Shown: positions 50,511 to 60,952, numbered from the stretch's first letter. The stretch is DNA of 64,000 nt from Hydrogenophilales bacterium (GCA_016719465.1 JADJYY010000012.1:62001-126000); one strand, 5' to 3'. The notes: a model not told the origin generated them from the letters alone. Program-made: numbers and translations.

Positions 50511-52145
50511 ATGGCCAATGTGGTTCCGCACGGTTGGCGCGAGTACGCGGTCACCGGCGCCGCCCAGAGGGAGATCGAAACCCTGGATGCCCTGGCCCGG
50601 GGGCTGTCCGACGACTACACGGTCTATCACGCGGTGCACTGGAGCAACGCGGAGCGGGGCTACGCCATCCATGGCGAGATCGATTTCGTGGTGGTCAACC
50701 GGGCCGGCGACCTGCTGCTCATCGAGCAGAAAAGTGGTTTCCTGGAGGAGGGGCCGGGGGGCCTGGCCAAGCGCTACGCGGAAAAGACCAAGAGCGTGCC
50801 CGTGCAGATGGCCCGCTCCCTGGCGGCCATCCAGGCCAAACTGCATGCCCGGCCAGGGTGTCGCGACATTTCCCTCGATATCCTGTTGTATTGCCCGGAT
50901 TACACCGTGCAAAAGCTGCCCACCGCCGGCATCGATCCGGCGCGCATCGTCGACAGCCGCGGGGCCGGCCGCCTGGCGGAAACAGTCGCCCGCATCCTGC
51001 CAGCGGGGGAGGGCGACGACCGGGCTCGGCAGGTGCACCGCTTCCTGCGCGACATCCTGCAACTGGAAACCGATGTCAGCGCCCTCATCGGCCAGGCGCG
51101 CGGCCTGGTGACCCGCATCGCCGGCGGCCTGGCCCACTGGGCCAGGCGGCTGGAGTTCGAGCCCCATCGGCTGCGGGTGACCGGCACGGCCGGCTCCGGC
51201 AAGACCCAGCTGGCCCTGGCCGAATACGCCGCCGCCCTGGAAGCGGGCAAGCGTCCCCTCTACCTCTGTTACAACCGCCCCCTGGCCGACCATTTCCAGC
51301 GCATCGCCCCACCCGGCGGCCTGGCCTGCACCCTGCACATGCTGTGCGACCAGCGCCTGCGGGCGGCGGGGGAGACCCCCGACTTCGCCAGGCCGGATGC
51401 CTTCGAGTGGCTGCTGGAGCGGGCCGCCGCGCTGCCCGTGGGGGAGGACTGGCGCTTCGATAGCCTCATCGTCGATGAAGGCCAGGACTTCACCGAGGCC
51501 TGGCGCGACCTGGCCCTGGCCCATGCCGGGCCGGCGGGGCGCATGCTCTGGCTGGAGGATCCCATGCAGAACCTGTATCTGCGGCCGCCCGTGGATCTGC
51601 CCGGCTGGGTGCGCCTGCGCGCCGACGGCAATTACCGCAGCCCCCGCGCCGTGGTGCGCATGCTCCAGTCCCTGCTGCCGGCCGACGCGCCCATCGAGGC
51701 CCGGGGACCGTTCCAGTCCTCCGGCCTGGAGGTGCTGACCTACCGGGATGCCACGGAACTGAACCAGAAGGTGAAGGAGGGCATCCGTCTTTGCCTGGCG
51801 GAGGGCTTCCGCAAGTCGGACCTGGCCCTGATCAGTTTCCGCGGCCGGGAGCAGTCCCTGCTGTTTGCCTATGACCAGCTCGGCCCCCACCGGCTCAAGA
51901 CCTATACCGGCCGCTACGATCTGCTGGGGCAGCCGATTCACACGGAGGGCGATGTGCTGCTGGAATCGGTCTACCGCTTCAAGGGCCAGGCGGCCCCGGC
52001 CATCGTCTTCGCCGAAATCGACTTCGAGGCGCTGGACGAGCGCGCGGTGCGCAAGCTGTTCGTGGGCGCGACCCGGGCCATGATGAAGCTGGTGATGGTG
52101 GTGTCGGAGCGCGCGGCCGAACAATTGATGGCGCACCTCGATTAG
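50511..52145 (+). CDS. NERD-nuclease domain / superfamily I helicase fusion
   Basis: The 544-residue protein has an N-terminal NERD domain with a PD-(D/E)xK-like core (GEIDFVVVN and LLLIEQKSG, residues about 55-80). A UvrD/Rep-type motor follows, with Walker A GTAGSGKTQ near residue 224, DEGQDF (motif II) near 319, and the C-terminal motif VLLESVYRFKGQAAPAIVF. It may process or unwind DNA or RNA ends. Homologous architectures occur in housekeeping repair and in defence islands, so the role is unknown. GGGAG precedes the ATG. A WYL regulator and a small gene face it from the opposite strand. Confidence 0.85.
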   Translation: MANVVPHGWREYAVTGAAQREIETLDALARGLSDDYTVYHAVHWSNAERGYAIHGEIDFVVVNRAGDLLLIEQKSGFLEEGPGGLAKRYAEKTKSVPVQMARSLAAIQAKLHARPGCRDISLDILLYCPDYTVQKLPTAGIDPARIVDSRGAGRLAETVARILPAGEGDDRARQVHRFLRDILQLETDVSALIGQARGLVTRIAGGLAHWARRLEFEPHRLRVTGTAGSGKTQLALAEYAAALEAGKRPLYLCYNRPLADHFQRIAPPGGLACTLHMLCDQRLRAAGETPDFARPDAFEWLLERAAALPVGEDWRFDSLIVDEGQDFTEAWRDLALAHAGPAGRMLWLEDPMQNLYLRPPVDLPGWVRLRADGNYRSPRAVVRMLQSLLPADAPIEARGPFQSSGLEVLTYRDATELNQKVKEGIRLCLAEGFRKSDLALISFRGREQSLLFAYDQLGPHRLKTYTGRYDLLGQPIHTEGDVLLESVYRFKGQAAPAIVFAEIDFEALDERAVRKLFVGATRAMMKLVMVVSERAAEQLMAHLD

Positions 52146-52150
52146 CGCTG

Positions 52151-52426
52151 TCAAAACAGACTTGCCACCACCCGGTGTTCCCGCTCCTCCAGGCGCCGCA
52201 GGCCGTCCATCGCCTCCCGGGTGGCGCCCTGCTTCTCCGCGTGGTCCAGGAAAAAGGCCAGGGCGCGCGCCAGGTCATAGTCCAGCGCCCGCCATTCCCC
52301 GTCGAAGCGGGCCCGTTCCAGCCTGGTCGCGGAAAGGTGGCCGCTTTTCATGGGCACCAGGGTGACATGGTGGCCGTCGTGGCGGATGACGATGGCCGTG
52401 GTGCGATGGGAATTGACGACCACCAT
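52151..52426 (-). CDS. small protein of unknown function downstream of the WYL regulator
   Basis: The 91-residue soluble protein starts MVVVNSHRTTAIVIRHDGHH and has a C-terminal charged helical part. I do not recognise it. GGAG lies 8-9 nt before the ATG, and it follows the WYL gene by 14 nt, so they are probably co-transcribed. It ends 5 nt from the convergent helicase gene. Confidence 0.65.
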   Translation of the reverse strand: MVVVNSHRTTAIVIRHDGHHVTLVPMKSGHLSATRLERARFDGEWRALDYDLARALAFFLDHAEKQGATREAMDGLRRLEEREHRVVASLF

Positions 52427-52440
52427 GGCTCGTCTCCGCC

Positions 52441-53415
52441 TCAGGCCAGGCGATCCAGGCCGGCCCGCAGCTTGCCGATGACCGCGTCCCGCAACGCCTC
52501 CGGCGCCAGCACCTCCACCTCCGGCACATGGCGCAGGATGTCCATGATCAGTTCCCGGTCGTCGGCATAAGGCACTTCCAGCAGGTATCGGCCATCCCTT
52601 TGCAGTTTGCCGCGTTGCTTGGGGTGCCATTGCTCCAGGGCGATCCAGCGCGAGCGTTCGGCGCTGAAGCGCAGCCTGGCCCAGGCCAGCCGGCGTCCGG
52701 AAAAGATCCCGTAGCCCGCCCCCAATACGGCGTCCAGGGTCTTTTCCGGGATGTCGCGCGCGTGGGATTCCAGGATCTCCGCCCGCCGCACCCCGTCCAC
52801 CGCGAAGCTCCTCAGCCCCTCGCGCAGATGGCACCAGGCGTCCAGATACCAGTTTTCCCGGTAGTGGACCAGGCGCTGGGGCGAGATCTCCCGTTCGCTG
52901 GTCTCGTCGCTGGACTTGGCGTAGTAGGTGACGAGCAGGCGCTTGCGGCGCAAGAGGGCCGAGCCCAGGGCGGCGAAATGCTCCAGGGATAGCCGGCGCG
53001 CGGCCAGGGGGATCAGCTTGATGCGCTTCCTGACCTCCTCGGCCGGATGGCGCCCGCTGCCCAGCAACCCTGTGATCCGCGCCATCAGGGGCTGGATATG
53101 GGAACCGAGCAGGCCGCCCGCGTCCAGGTTGGCGAGCAGGTGCTGCATGGTCAGCAGGGCGTGGATTTCCTCGGCGGAGAACCACAGGCCCGGTAACTCG
53201 TACTGGCCGCCGACCCGTTCCTCACGTTCGAAGCGGTAGCCGCCTGCATCCCGGTCCCAGACGATGGGCGCGTTGAGGCGGTTGCGCAGGTATTCCAGGT
53301 CGCGCTTCAAGGTGGCCCGCGAGACCTCCAGGCGTTCCTGCAGGCGCTGGAAGGTCACCACGCCGGGGCCGGACAACATCATGTCGATGAGATGGAAGCG
53401 TTCGGTGCGGTCCAT
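52441..53415 (-). CDS. WYL-domain transcriptional regulator
   Basis: The 324-residue protein has an N-terminal winged helix (LQERLEVSRATLKRDLEYLR), a central WYL domain with SPQRLVHYRENWYLDAWC near residue 190, and a C-terminal WCX-type extension. WYL proteins sense nucleic-acid-like ligands and often regulate stress or phage-defence genes. Its likely targets are the neighbouring genes, which is inference. No operator was identified. Confidence 0.9.
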   Translation of the reverse strand: MDRTERFHLIDMMLSGPGVVTFQRLQERLEVSRATLKRDLEYLRNRLNAPIVWDRDAGGYRFEREERVGGQYELPGLWFSAEEIHALLTMQHLLANLDAGGLLGSHIQPLMARITGLLGSGRHPAEEVRKRIKLIPLAARRLSLEHFAALGSALLRRKRLLVTYYAKSSDETSEREISPQRLVHYRENWYLDAWCHLREGLRSFAVDGVRRAEILESHARDIPEKTLDAVLGAGYGIFSGRRLAWARLRFSAERSRWIALEQWHPKQRGKLQRDGRYLLEVPYADDRELIMDILRHVPEVEVLAPEALRDAVIGKLRAGLDRLA

Positions 53416-53520
53416 GGCGATCCTCGGGAAGGACTTTGCGCCATTGTAGTCCTCGCAGGCTCATCTGGTGAGCCTTGCCTCCCATAGCCTGGGCGCCATC
53501 ACCAATTCAAGGAGAAATCC

Positions 53521-53715
53521 ATGAGCACCAGCCTGGGACTGACCCTCTATCTCATCCTCGGCCTGGCCCTGGCCCGCCTCCGCCTGGCCCAGGGTTGCCG
53601 GCCCGGGGACGCCCTGTTCGGCGGCCTGTTCTGGCCCCTGGATTTCAGTCGCCGCTGGATCGACCTGCTGGTTGCGCTGGTGCTTGACGCGGGCGTCTGG
53701 AACAAGCGGGTCTGA
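53521..53715 (+). CDS. small membrane protein of unknown function
   Basis: The 64-residue protein has a hydrophobic N-terminal segment (LGLTLYLILGLALARL) and a second one near residue 45-58. AAGGAG lies before the ATG. It is divergent from the WYL gene. No family is recognised. Confidence 0.65.
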   Translation: MSTSLGLTLYLILGLALARLRLAQGCRPGDALFGGLFWPLDFSRRWIDLLVALVLDAGVWNKRV

Positions 53716-53910
53716 ATCAACCAGGCTTGTCATCGCCCGGCGGGCGGGCGTCCGCCAGTGCAATGTCCTCACTCCCGTGGCGCTTAACGCCTCCACGCAA
53801 ACGCTTGTAAACTGCGCCCGAGCCAAGTCATGGCCGGCGTCGTGGCAACAGCCTGCCCAGGCTTTGTCGGCCGCGGGAATTCCGAAACCAGCGTATAGAG
53901 GAGAAGAACG

Positions 53911-55077
53911 ATGCATCGGTTTTTTCATTCCTGGCTGCTCTGCGGCCTGGTCACCCTGGCCGCGCCGGCCCAGGCCCTGGATCTCTGGGGTTCGGTGAAG
54001 GGTTTGCTCGGCTCCGAGGAATCCGCTGCCAAGCCAGCCGGTGCGGAGTCCTCCGCGACAAGCCCGGGGCCGGTTTCGGCCGGCAAGCCCGCCACCCCCA
54101 TGGCCACCCTGGACCGGGCGCCCGGCGTGGTGGATCTGGACGCCGGAACCTTCCTGGAAAAGCGGATCTGGCCCAAGGAAGATCTCGCCACGATGAAGCA
54201 AGTGGTGGTGGGCGGTTTCCGCGTTGCCCTGGCCACCAAGGCGACGGTTTCCGACAGCGTGCGTTCCTCCTATCTGCCAGGCGGTGTCCACAATTCCGGC
54301 GTCAATTCCCAGATTGAAATCACCCTGGAGGGCATGGACCTCCAGCGCATGCAGGCGCTGGTGGATCGCGTCTACCGGGATTTCCTGGCGCAATTGAAGG
54401 CCAATGGGGTGGATCTCATCCCTTACACGGAATTCGCCGCCCATCCCTCGTTCGGCGAAATCGAGGCCGCCAAGCAGGAGGACGGCAAGCCCTACACGGT
54501 GAGCCATGAGGGGCGTACCTATGTGGTGCTGTCTCCTACCGGCATGAAACTCTGGTTCGACCAGGCCGAGGCCCTGGGGGACCAGGGCGCCTTCGGCTGG
54601 GGCAACGGCCGCCGCGCCGGCGATTTCGCCTATGACCGCAAGGCTCTTGTCCTCAATCCCTTGCTGGTGGTGGATTTCGCCGAGACCGCCAGCGCCCGCA
54701 ACAAGGGCCTGTTCGGCGTCCGCGACGAGACCGACGTGGAAGCCAGGGCCGGCATGAGCCTGCGCAAGGCCCAGACCCTGCTCTACGTGCGCGGCCGCGC
54801 GGCGCCGATCTCCTCGGCGGTGATGGGAGGCGTGGCCCCGCTCAAGGAAAACGTGGTCTTCGCCGGCCGCTATGGCCAACTCGAAATGGGAGAAATGAGC
54901 AGCAACCGCGGCCTGGTGGCGGGCCTGGCGCTGATCGGACTGTCCGGCGGCCCGGTGCGCGCCAGCCAGAAAGGCGTCATGCGCGCAGACCCGGCGAGCT
55001 TCGAGGAATACGCCGGCAACCTGCTGTTGTCGGGCAACCGCCTGTTTGCCCGCGCCATGGGGGATCTGTATCGCTGA
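53911..55077 (+). CDS. secreted protein of unknown function
   Basis: The 388-residue protein has a Sec signal peptide (WLLCGLVTLAAPAQA, cleavage near residue 22) and then a low-complexity Ser/Ala/Pro linker to about residue 65. A folded domain follows, with VVVGGFRVALATKATVSD and LVVDFAETASARNKG. The family is not recognised. It is probably periplasmic or outer-membrane-associated. The start ATG 53911 has AGGAGAAG upstream. The 195 bases before it hold no gene. Confidence 0.75.
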   Translation: MHRFFHSWLLCGLVTLAAPAQALDLWGSVKGLLGSEESAAKPAGAESSATSPGPVSAGKPATPMATLDRAPGVVDLDAGTFLEKRIWPKEDLATMKQVVVGGFRVALATKATVSDSVRSSYLPGGVHNSGVNSQIEITLEGMDLQRMQALVDRVYRDFLAQLKANGVDLIPYTEFAAHPSFGEIEAAKQEDGKPYTVSHEGRTYVVLSPTGMKLWFDQAEALGDQGAFGWGNGRRAGDFAYDRKALVLNPLLVVDFAETASARNKGLFGVRDETDVEARAGMSLRKAQTLLYVRGRAAPISSAVMGGVAPLKENVVFAGRYGQLEMGEMSSNRGLVAGLALIGLSGGPVRASQKGVMRADPASFEEYAGNLLLSGNRLFARAMGDLYR

Positions 55078-55133
55078 GGGTGGGCACTGGTGTGCCGGTG
55101 GGCAACGCGCTACCCCGACAGTCCGATGTGATG

Positions 55134-55178
55134 TGGTGCCGGGACCGGAATCGAACCGGTACGGCCGAAGCCGAGGGA
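55134..55178 (-). repeat. duplicate of tRNA-Leu(TAA) 3' end (att-like site)
   Basis: These 45 nt match the 3' part of the tRNA-Leu at 55842-55887 in 45 of 46 positions; one C of the acceptor stem is missing. The fragment lacks the 5' half of the tRNA and cannot be functional. Together with the intact tRNA it brackets the toxin-antitoxin genes as a direct repeat, as integration into a tRNA 3' end would leave. Confidence 0.85.
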
Positions 55179-55179
55179 C

Positions 55180-55464
55180 TTATTTCCACTTCATCGACGT
55201 GTGAATCACACGGATGATCAAGACTTCTTCAGCAGTAACCCTATAGAGCACCGCATAAGGCTTGATAACCATGCTTCTGAATTCAGGCCTGTCCGGATGG
55301 ATTGCTTCGAAAGACAACGGATAAGCCTGAATGGCTTCTGTCTGATGCGCGATTTTCAGGACGGTTTGGGCGGCGGCTACTGGGTTATCCTGCCCTATGT
55401 ATGCCTGAATATTCCGTAGATCATGCCGTGCCCTGGCAGACCAGTGCAGAACACGATCAGACAC
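55180..55464 (-). CDS. ParE/RelE-superfamily toxin
   Basis: The 94-residue protein looks like a ParE-type toxin (VLHWSARARHDLRNIQAYI near the N terminus; FRSMVIKPYAVLYRVTAEEVLIIRVIHT at the C-terminal strands). ParE toxins poison DNA gyrase and RelE toxins cleave mRNA; the ParE branch seems closer. The GTG start at 55464 overlaps the antitoxin stop by 8 bp. The stop codon lies one base from the tRNA-derived repeat. Confidence 0.87.
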   Translation of the reverse strand: MSDRVLHWSARARHDLRNIQAYIGQDNPVAAAQTVLKIAHQTEAIQAYPLSFEAIHPDRPEFRSMVIKPYAVLYRVTAEEVLIIRVIHTSMKWK

Positions 55465-55693
55465 CAGCCTTTTCCTTCCACTCCGCTAAAACCTCTTCAT
55501 GAGTGGAAATATTGTCCTTTTCAAGGTCCTGAAGCCCCTCTTCAAGGGCTTCCATCATCCAAAGTTTCTTGTCCATGTATTCCTGGATGGCTTCGCCAGC
55601 GATAAACGACTTTGAGCGCCGCGTGTAATGGCATAGGCGCTCCAGACGCTCCTTGGACTCATCAGAAATCCGGATAGTGACAACGTGAGACAT
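55457..55693 (-). CDS. ribbon-helix-helix antitoxin (CopG/ParD-like)
   Basis: The 78-residue protein has an N-terminal ribbon-helix-helix (VVTIRISDESKERLERLCHY) and a C-terminal acidic toxin-binding part ending AEWKEKAGV. GGGAGG precedes the ATG. It is transcribed first, with the toxin behind it, as in parDE modules, and probably represses its own promoter at 55720-55755. Confidence 0.88.
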   Translation of the reverse strand: MSHVVTIRISDESKERLERLCHYTRRSKSFIAGEAIQEYMDKKLWMMEALEEGLQDLEKDNISTHEEVLAEWKEKAGV

Positions 55694-55719
55694 GAAAACC
55701 TCCCAGGATGAGTAATGAA

Positions 55720-55755
55720 ATGTATACATCCTAGTCTTTCTTATTGTCTGCGCAA
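55720..55755 (-). promoter_or_regulatory. antitoxin-toxin promoter and candidate operator
   Basis: On the minus strand, TTGCGC (55750-55755), 16 nt and TAGGAT (55728-55733) form a sigma-70-like promoter. A perfect 10-bp palindrome ATGTATACAT (55720-55729) overlaps the -10 and suits autorepression by the ribbon-helix-helix antitoxin. Confidence 0.6.
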
Positions 55756-55841
55756 GCACCAAAGCACCTCGATGTAGCGTTGACAGTTGGTGGACAGGGA
55801 GCGTCGAGGGGGTCTGGCTCCGCTGAAACCTACGTCAATAT

Positions 55842-55926
55842 TGGTGCCCGGGACCGGAATCGAACCGGTACGGCCGAAGCCGAGGGATTTTAAGTCCCTT
55901 GTGTCTACCTGTTTCACCACCCGGGC
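55842..55926 (-). tRNA. tRNA-Leu (TAA)
   Basis: The 85-nt gene has acceptor arms GCCCGGG / CCCGGGC, an encoded CCA, a long variable arm and the T-loop GTTCGATTC. The anticodon stem GGGA / TCCC surrounds a loop containing TAA. It starts 6 nt after the dsbA stop on the same strand. Its 3' end is duplicated at 55134-55178. Confidence 0.95.
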
Positions 55927-55932
55927 GGTGGC

Positions 55933-56568
55933 TTATTTCTTGCCGTTCTTCCCGCGCTCCTGGGCGATGAGGTCATCCAGTGTCTTGAACAGGGCGGCGT
56001 TGCTGCCGGTCAGATAGGCGGAGGTGACGAATTTGCCGTTGACGGTGAAGGCGGGCACGCCGCTGATCCGGTAGCCGGTGGTCAACTGCTGGGCGCGCAT
56101 GACCTTGGTGTTCACCGCGAAGCTGTTGTAGGCATCGGCGATCTGTTTGCGGTCCACGCCCTTGGTGACGGCCCAGTCGAAGAAGCGTTCGGGCGGATTG
56201 AGGTCCATGCCTTGCGCGTGGATGGCGTTGAATACCTCGCTGTGCAGCTTATCCAGCATGCCCACCGCTTCCAGGGCGTAGTAGGCGCGGGCGAGGGCCG
56301 TCCAGCTTGGATTGAGGATGCCGGGCACCTTCTTTAGGACCACGCCCTTCGGCAGTTTCCTGGCCCAGGCGTTGACTTCGGTTTCCAGGTCGAAGCAATG
56401 GGGACAGCGATACCAGAAGAATTCCAGTACCTCGACCTGGCCTTTCTTTACGTCGGTCGCTTGCGCGGGGCTGATGACCAGATAGTCCTTGTCGGCTTCC
56501 GCGGCCAGGACGGACTGGGTGAGGGCCAGGGTGGATGCCATGGCCAGGATGGCGAATAGGCGCTGCAT
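55933..56568 (-). CDS. dsbA: thiol:disulfide interchange protein DsbA
   Basis: This periplasmic oxidase introduces disulfide bonds into exported proteins. The 211-residue precursor has a signal peptide ending SVLA-AEA near residue 23, the active site CPHC at residues 55-58 (FFWYRCPHC), and a cis-Pro loop in SGVPAFTVNG. It is the last gene of argS-SPOR-dsbA and is followed closely by tRNA-Leu. Confidence 0.95.
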   Translation of the reverse strand: MQRLFAILAMASTLALTQSVLAAEADKDYLVISPAQATDVKKGQVEVLEFFWYRCPHCFDLETEVNAWARKLPKGVVLKKVPGILNPSWTALARAYYALEAVGMLDKLHSEVFNAIHAQGMDLNPPERFFDWAVTKGVDRKQIADAYNSFAVNTKVMRAQQLTTGYRISGVPAFTVNGKFVTSAYLTGSNAALFKTLDDLIAQERGKNGKK

Positions 56569-56582
56569 GCTGTCTCCTGCGT

Positions 56583-57215
56583 TTAGGGTTTGACCGGTTC
56601 TTTGAACAGTCTGGGTTCGAAATTGTTCTCGGCCAGGGTGTCCAGGTCACCCAGGGCGTCGTCTTCACGCTTGTAGGGGCCGACCCGGACCCGGTAGAGG
56701 GGAAGGCCCCCGCCTTCCACCTTCTGGGTCGAGACCTCGAGGCCCAGCAGGGCGAGGCGGGCTTTCAGCTTGTCCGCATCGGCCGGGTTCTTGAGGGCGG
56801 CCACCTGCAGCCACCAGGTTTCCTTGGACTTGGGCGGTTCGATGGGTTTCGCGGGCTTGTCGCCGGGAAGAATGCCATAGAAGGTGTAGTCCACGCGGGG
56901 CTTGGCCGTGGTGCTGGCGGCAGCCTGGGATTCGGTTTTTTTGGCGGGGGCCGCCGCTGGCGCGGGTGGTGGTGTGGGCTCGGGATCGTCGGTCTCGGGA
57001 ATCGGCCTGGCGAGGATCTCCGGCTTCTCGGACGATTGGCCAGCATCCTTTGCCTTCAGGCCATCCGTGCCGAGATTGAAGTACCAGGCCAGTCCCGCCG
57101 CCGCCACCAGGCCGATGACCAGGCCGATCAGCATGCCGGTGAACATGCCGCCACGTTTTCCACTGCGGGCCGGCGCTTCTTCGCGTCGCCCGGCGCGGGG
57201 GTCTTTGCGTGCCAT
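56583..57215 (-). CDS. SPOR-domain protein (FtsN-like)
   Basis: The 210-residue bitopic protein has a charged cytoplasmic N terminus, one transmembrane segment (GMLIGLVIGLVAAAGLAWYF), a Pro/Ala-rich periplasmic linker, and a C-terminal SPOR domain (WWLQVAALKNPADADKLKARL) that binds denuded peptidoglycan at division sites. It lies between argS and dsbA, the standard betaproteobacterial position. Confidence 0.9.
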   Translation of the reverse strand: MARKDPRAGRREEAPARSGKRGGMFTGMLIGLVIGLVAAAGLAWYFNLGTDGLKAKDAGQSSEKPEILARPIPETDDPEPTPPPAPAAAPAKKTESQAAASTTAKPRVDYTFYGILPGDKPAKPIEPPKSKETWWLQVAALKNPADADKLKARLALLGLEVSTQKVEGGGLPLYRVRVGPYKREDDALGDLDTLAENNFEPRLFKEPVKP

Positions 57216-57236
57216 GCCTGGGTCCGCGTCCGACGC

Positions 57237-58973
57237 TTACATCTTGGCCGGGGCGGAAACCCCGAGCAGGCCGAGTCCGGTGTGCAATACCTGGCGGGTC
57301 GCGGCGATCAGGGACAGCCTGGCCCGCTTGAGTTCGTCGTCGTCCACCAGGAACTGGCAGGCCACGTAGAGGCCGTGCAGGTCGGCGGCCAGATCCCTGA
57401 GGTAATAGGCGAGCAGGTGGGGGGCCAGGTCCCGGGCGGCATTGGCGACGATTTCCGGAAACTCCGAGAGGCGCTGGAGCAGGGCCCGTTCCTGGGGATG
57501 CTCCAGGCGGCGGCCATCGGCCTCGGGCAGGTCGGATTCCGCGCCGCCCCAGGCGTTCAACACGCTGCAAATGCGGGCGTGGGCGTACTGGATGTAATAG
57601 ACCGGATTGTCGTTGCTCTGGGACTTGGCCAGGTCCAGGTCGAAATCCAGGTGCTGGTCGGACTTGCGCAGGACATAGAAGAAGCGGGCGGCGTCGTTGC
57701 CCACCTCGGCGCGCAGGTCGCGCAGGGTGACGTATTCGCCGGCCCGGGTGGACATGGAGGCCTTCTGGCCGTTGCGATAGAGCACGGCGAACTGGACCAG
57801 GGCCACGGTGAGACGCTCGGGATCGACGCCGGCGGCGGCCAGGGCGCCCTTCACCCGGGGAATATAGCCGTGGTGGTCGGCGCCCCAGACGTCGATGACG
57901 CGCTGGAAGCCCCGCTCGAACTTGTTCAGGTGATAGGCGATGTCGGCGGCGAAGTAGGTGTAGATGCCGTTGTCGCGCCGGACCACCCGGTCCTTCTCGT
58001 CGCCGAAGGCGGTGGAGCGGAACCAGAGGGCGCCGTCCTGTTCGTACAGGTGGCCGTGCTGGCGCAAGCGCTCCACGGCCTTGTCGATGAGGCCGGATTC
58101 GTGCAGGGTCCTTTCGGAAAACCACTTGTCGAAGGTGACGCCGAACTCGGTCAGGTCGTTGCGGCCATCCCCCAGTTGCTCTTCCAGGGCGTGGCCGTGG
58201 ATGTAGGCGTAGTCGGCGCCCAGCAGGCGCTTGGCGCTGGCGATCAGGGCGTCCAGATGGCCTTCCGGGTCGGCGGCGGCATCGGGTGCCCCGGCCGTGA
58301 TGTCGGCGGCCGCGCGCTTGTAGCGGTCGCCATGCAGGGCGAAGATGCTGTCCGCCATGGCGCCGACATAGCCGCCCTGGTAGGCGTTGGCCGGGAAGGG
58401 CACGAACTCGTCGCACAGGGTCAGGTAACGCAGCCAGGTGGACAGGGCCAGGATGTCCATCTGCCGGCCGGCGTCGTTGACGTAGTACTCCCGGTAGACC
58501 TCGTGGCCGGCATGGGCCAGCACGTTGGCCAGGCTGGCGCCGAAGGCCGCGCCGCGGCCGTGGCCCACGTGCAGGGGGCCGGTGGGATTGGCGGAAACGA
58601 ATTCGACCTGGATCTTCTCGCCCTGTTTCGGGTCGCCGCGACCGAAGGCTTCCGGGGCGCGCAGGATGTCGGCGGCCACGCGCTGCCAGGCCGAAGGCTT
58701 GAGGAACACATTGATGAATCCCGGCCCGGCGATCTCGGTTTTTTCCACCCATTCCGACGCGGGCAGGGAAGCCAGGATGGATTGGGCGACCTCCCTGGGG
58801 TTGCGCTTCAGCGCCTTGGCCAGCTGCATGGCCGCGTTGCAGGCGAAATCACCGTGGCTGAGCTGTTTGGGGCGTTCCAGTTCCACCGCGATGGCCAGGG
58901 CCTGGGGAAACTGGGCGAGGGCCTGGGTGAACAGGGTGGTCAGGTGGGCTTTGGGGGAGAAGTGGCTGGACAT
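57237..58973 (-). CDS. argS: arginyl-tRNA synthetase
   Basis: ArgS charges tRNA-Arg. The 578-residue class I synthetase has the HIGH-type motif in NPTGPLHVGHGRGAAFG near residue 120. The KMSKS-like loop is replaced by KASMSTRAGEYVTL. A C-terminal DALR anticodon-binding domain ends the protein. Confidence 0.96.
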   Translation of the reverse strand: MSSHFSPKAHLTTLFTQALAQFPQALAIAVELERPKQLSHGDFACNAAMQLAKALKRNPREVAQSILASLPASEWVEKTEIAGPGFINVFLKPSAWQRVAADILRAPEAFGRGDPKQGEKIQVEFVSANPTGPLHVGHGRGAAFGASLANVLAHAGHEVYREYYVNDAGRQMDILALSTWLRYLTLCDEFVPFPANAYQGGYVGAMADSIFALHGDRYKRAAADITAGAPDAAADPEGHLDALIASAKRLLGADYAYIHGHALEEQLGDGRNDLTEFGVTFDKWFSERTLHESGLIDKAVERLRQHGHLYEQDGALWFRSTAFGDEKDRVVRRDNGIYTYFAADIAYHLNKFERGFQRVIDVWGADHHGYIPRVKGALAAAGVDPERLTVALVQFAVLYRNGQKASMSTRAGEYVTLRDLRAEVGNDAARFFYVLRKSDQHLDFDLDLAKSQSNDNPVYYIQYAHARICSVLNAWGGAESDLPEADGRRLEHPQERALLQRLSEFPEIVANAARDLAPHLLAYYLRDLAADLHGLYVACQFLVDDDELKRARLSLIAATRQVLHTGLGLLGVSAPAKM

Positions 58974-59084
58974 GGGGAATAACCTCGAATTCGTCCGGAT
59001 TATAACGGCTCGCCCCGGGAATCAGGGGGGGACTTCCCGTCCGGCATGGACCATGGCGCGCGCGCCGGGTTGGCAGGCGCGAAC

Positions 59085-59116
59085 GTGAAAAAGAAAAACC
59101 CCGCCGCGGCGGGGTT
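59085..59116 (-). terminator. rho-independent terminator of groESL
   Basis: On the minus strand, the GC-rich palindrome AACCCCGCCG / CGGCGGGGTT (59097-59116) is followed by a TTTTTCTTTTT tract, 48 nt after the groEL stop. Confidence 0.93.
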
Positions 59117-59163
59117 CGTCCGGTACGGGCCGGGGCGGGCCCCGGTCCGTTGGCGGAAGGCGC

Positions 59164-60819
<1,656 letters not shown>

Positions 60820-60844
60820 TGCTTATATCTCCTGATATCTGTTC

Positions 60845-60952
60845 CGTCATTCCGGCGAAAGCCGGAATCCAGAGAATTTGAGGGTTGGAACTGGATCCCG
60901 GCCTGCGCCGGGATGACGTGTTTGTGCTCGCGCTGAAGCGCGAACAAACACG
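60845..60952. repeat. nested inverted repeats between groES and groEL
   Basis: Two hairpin half-elements face each other: a CGTCATTCCGGC...GCCGGAATCCAG unit (60845-60872) and its near reverse complement, a CTGGATCCCGGC...GCCGGGATGACG unit (60891-60918). A further hairpin with arms CGTGTTTGT / ACAAACACG and TCGCGC / GCGCGA fills 60917-60952, directly after the groES stop. The first two resemble a dispersed palindromic repeat common in proteobacteria. Confidence 0.75.

Noticed and set aside
55134..55178. Second tRNA-Leu gene
   Set aside because: Only the 3' half is present, with a base missing in the acceptor stem and no 5' partner, so it is a duplicate fragment.
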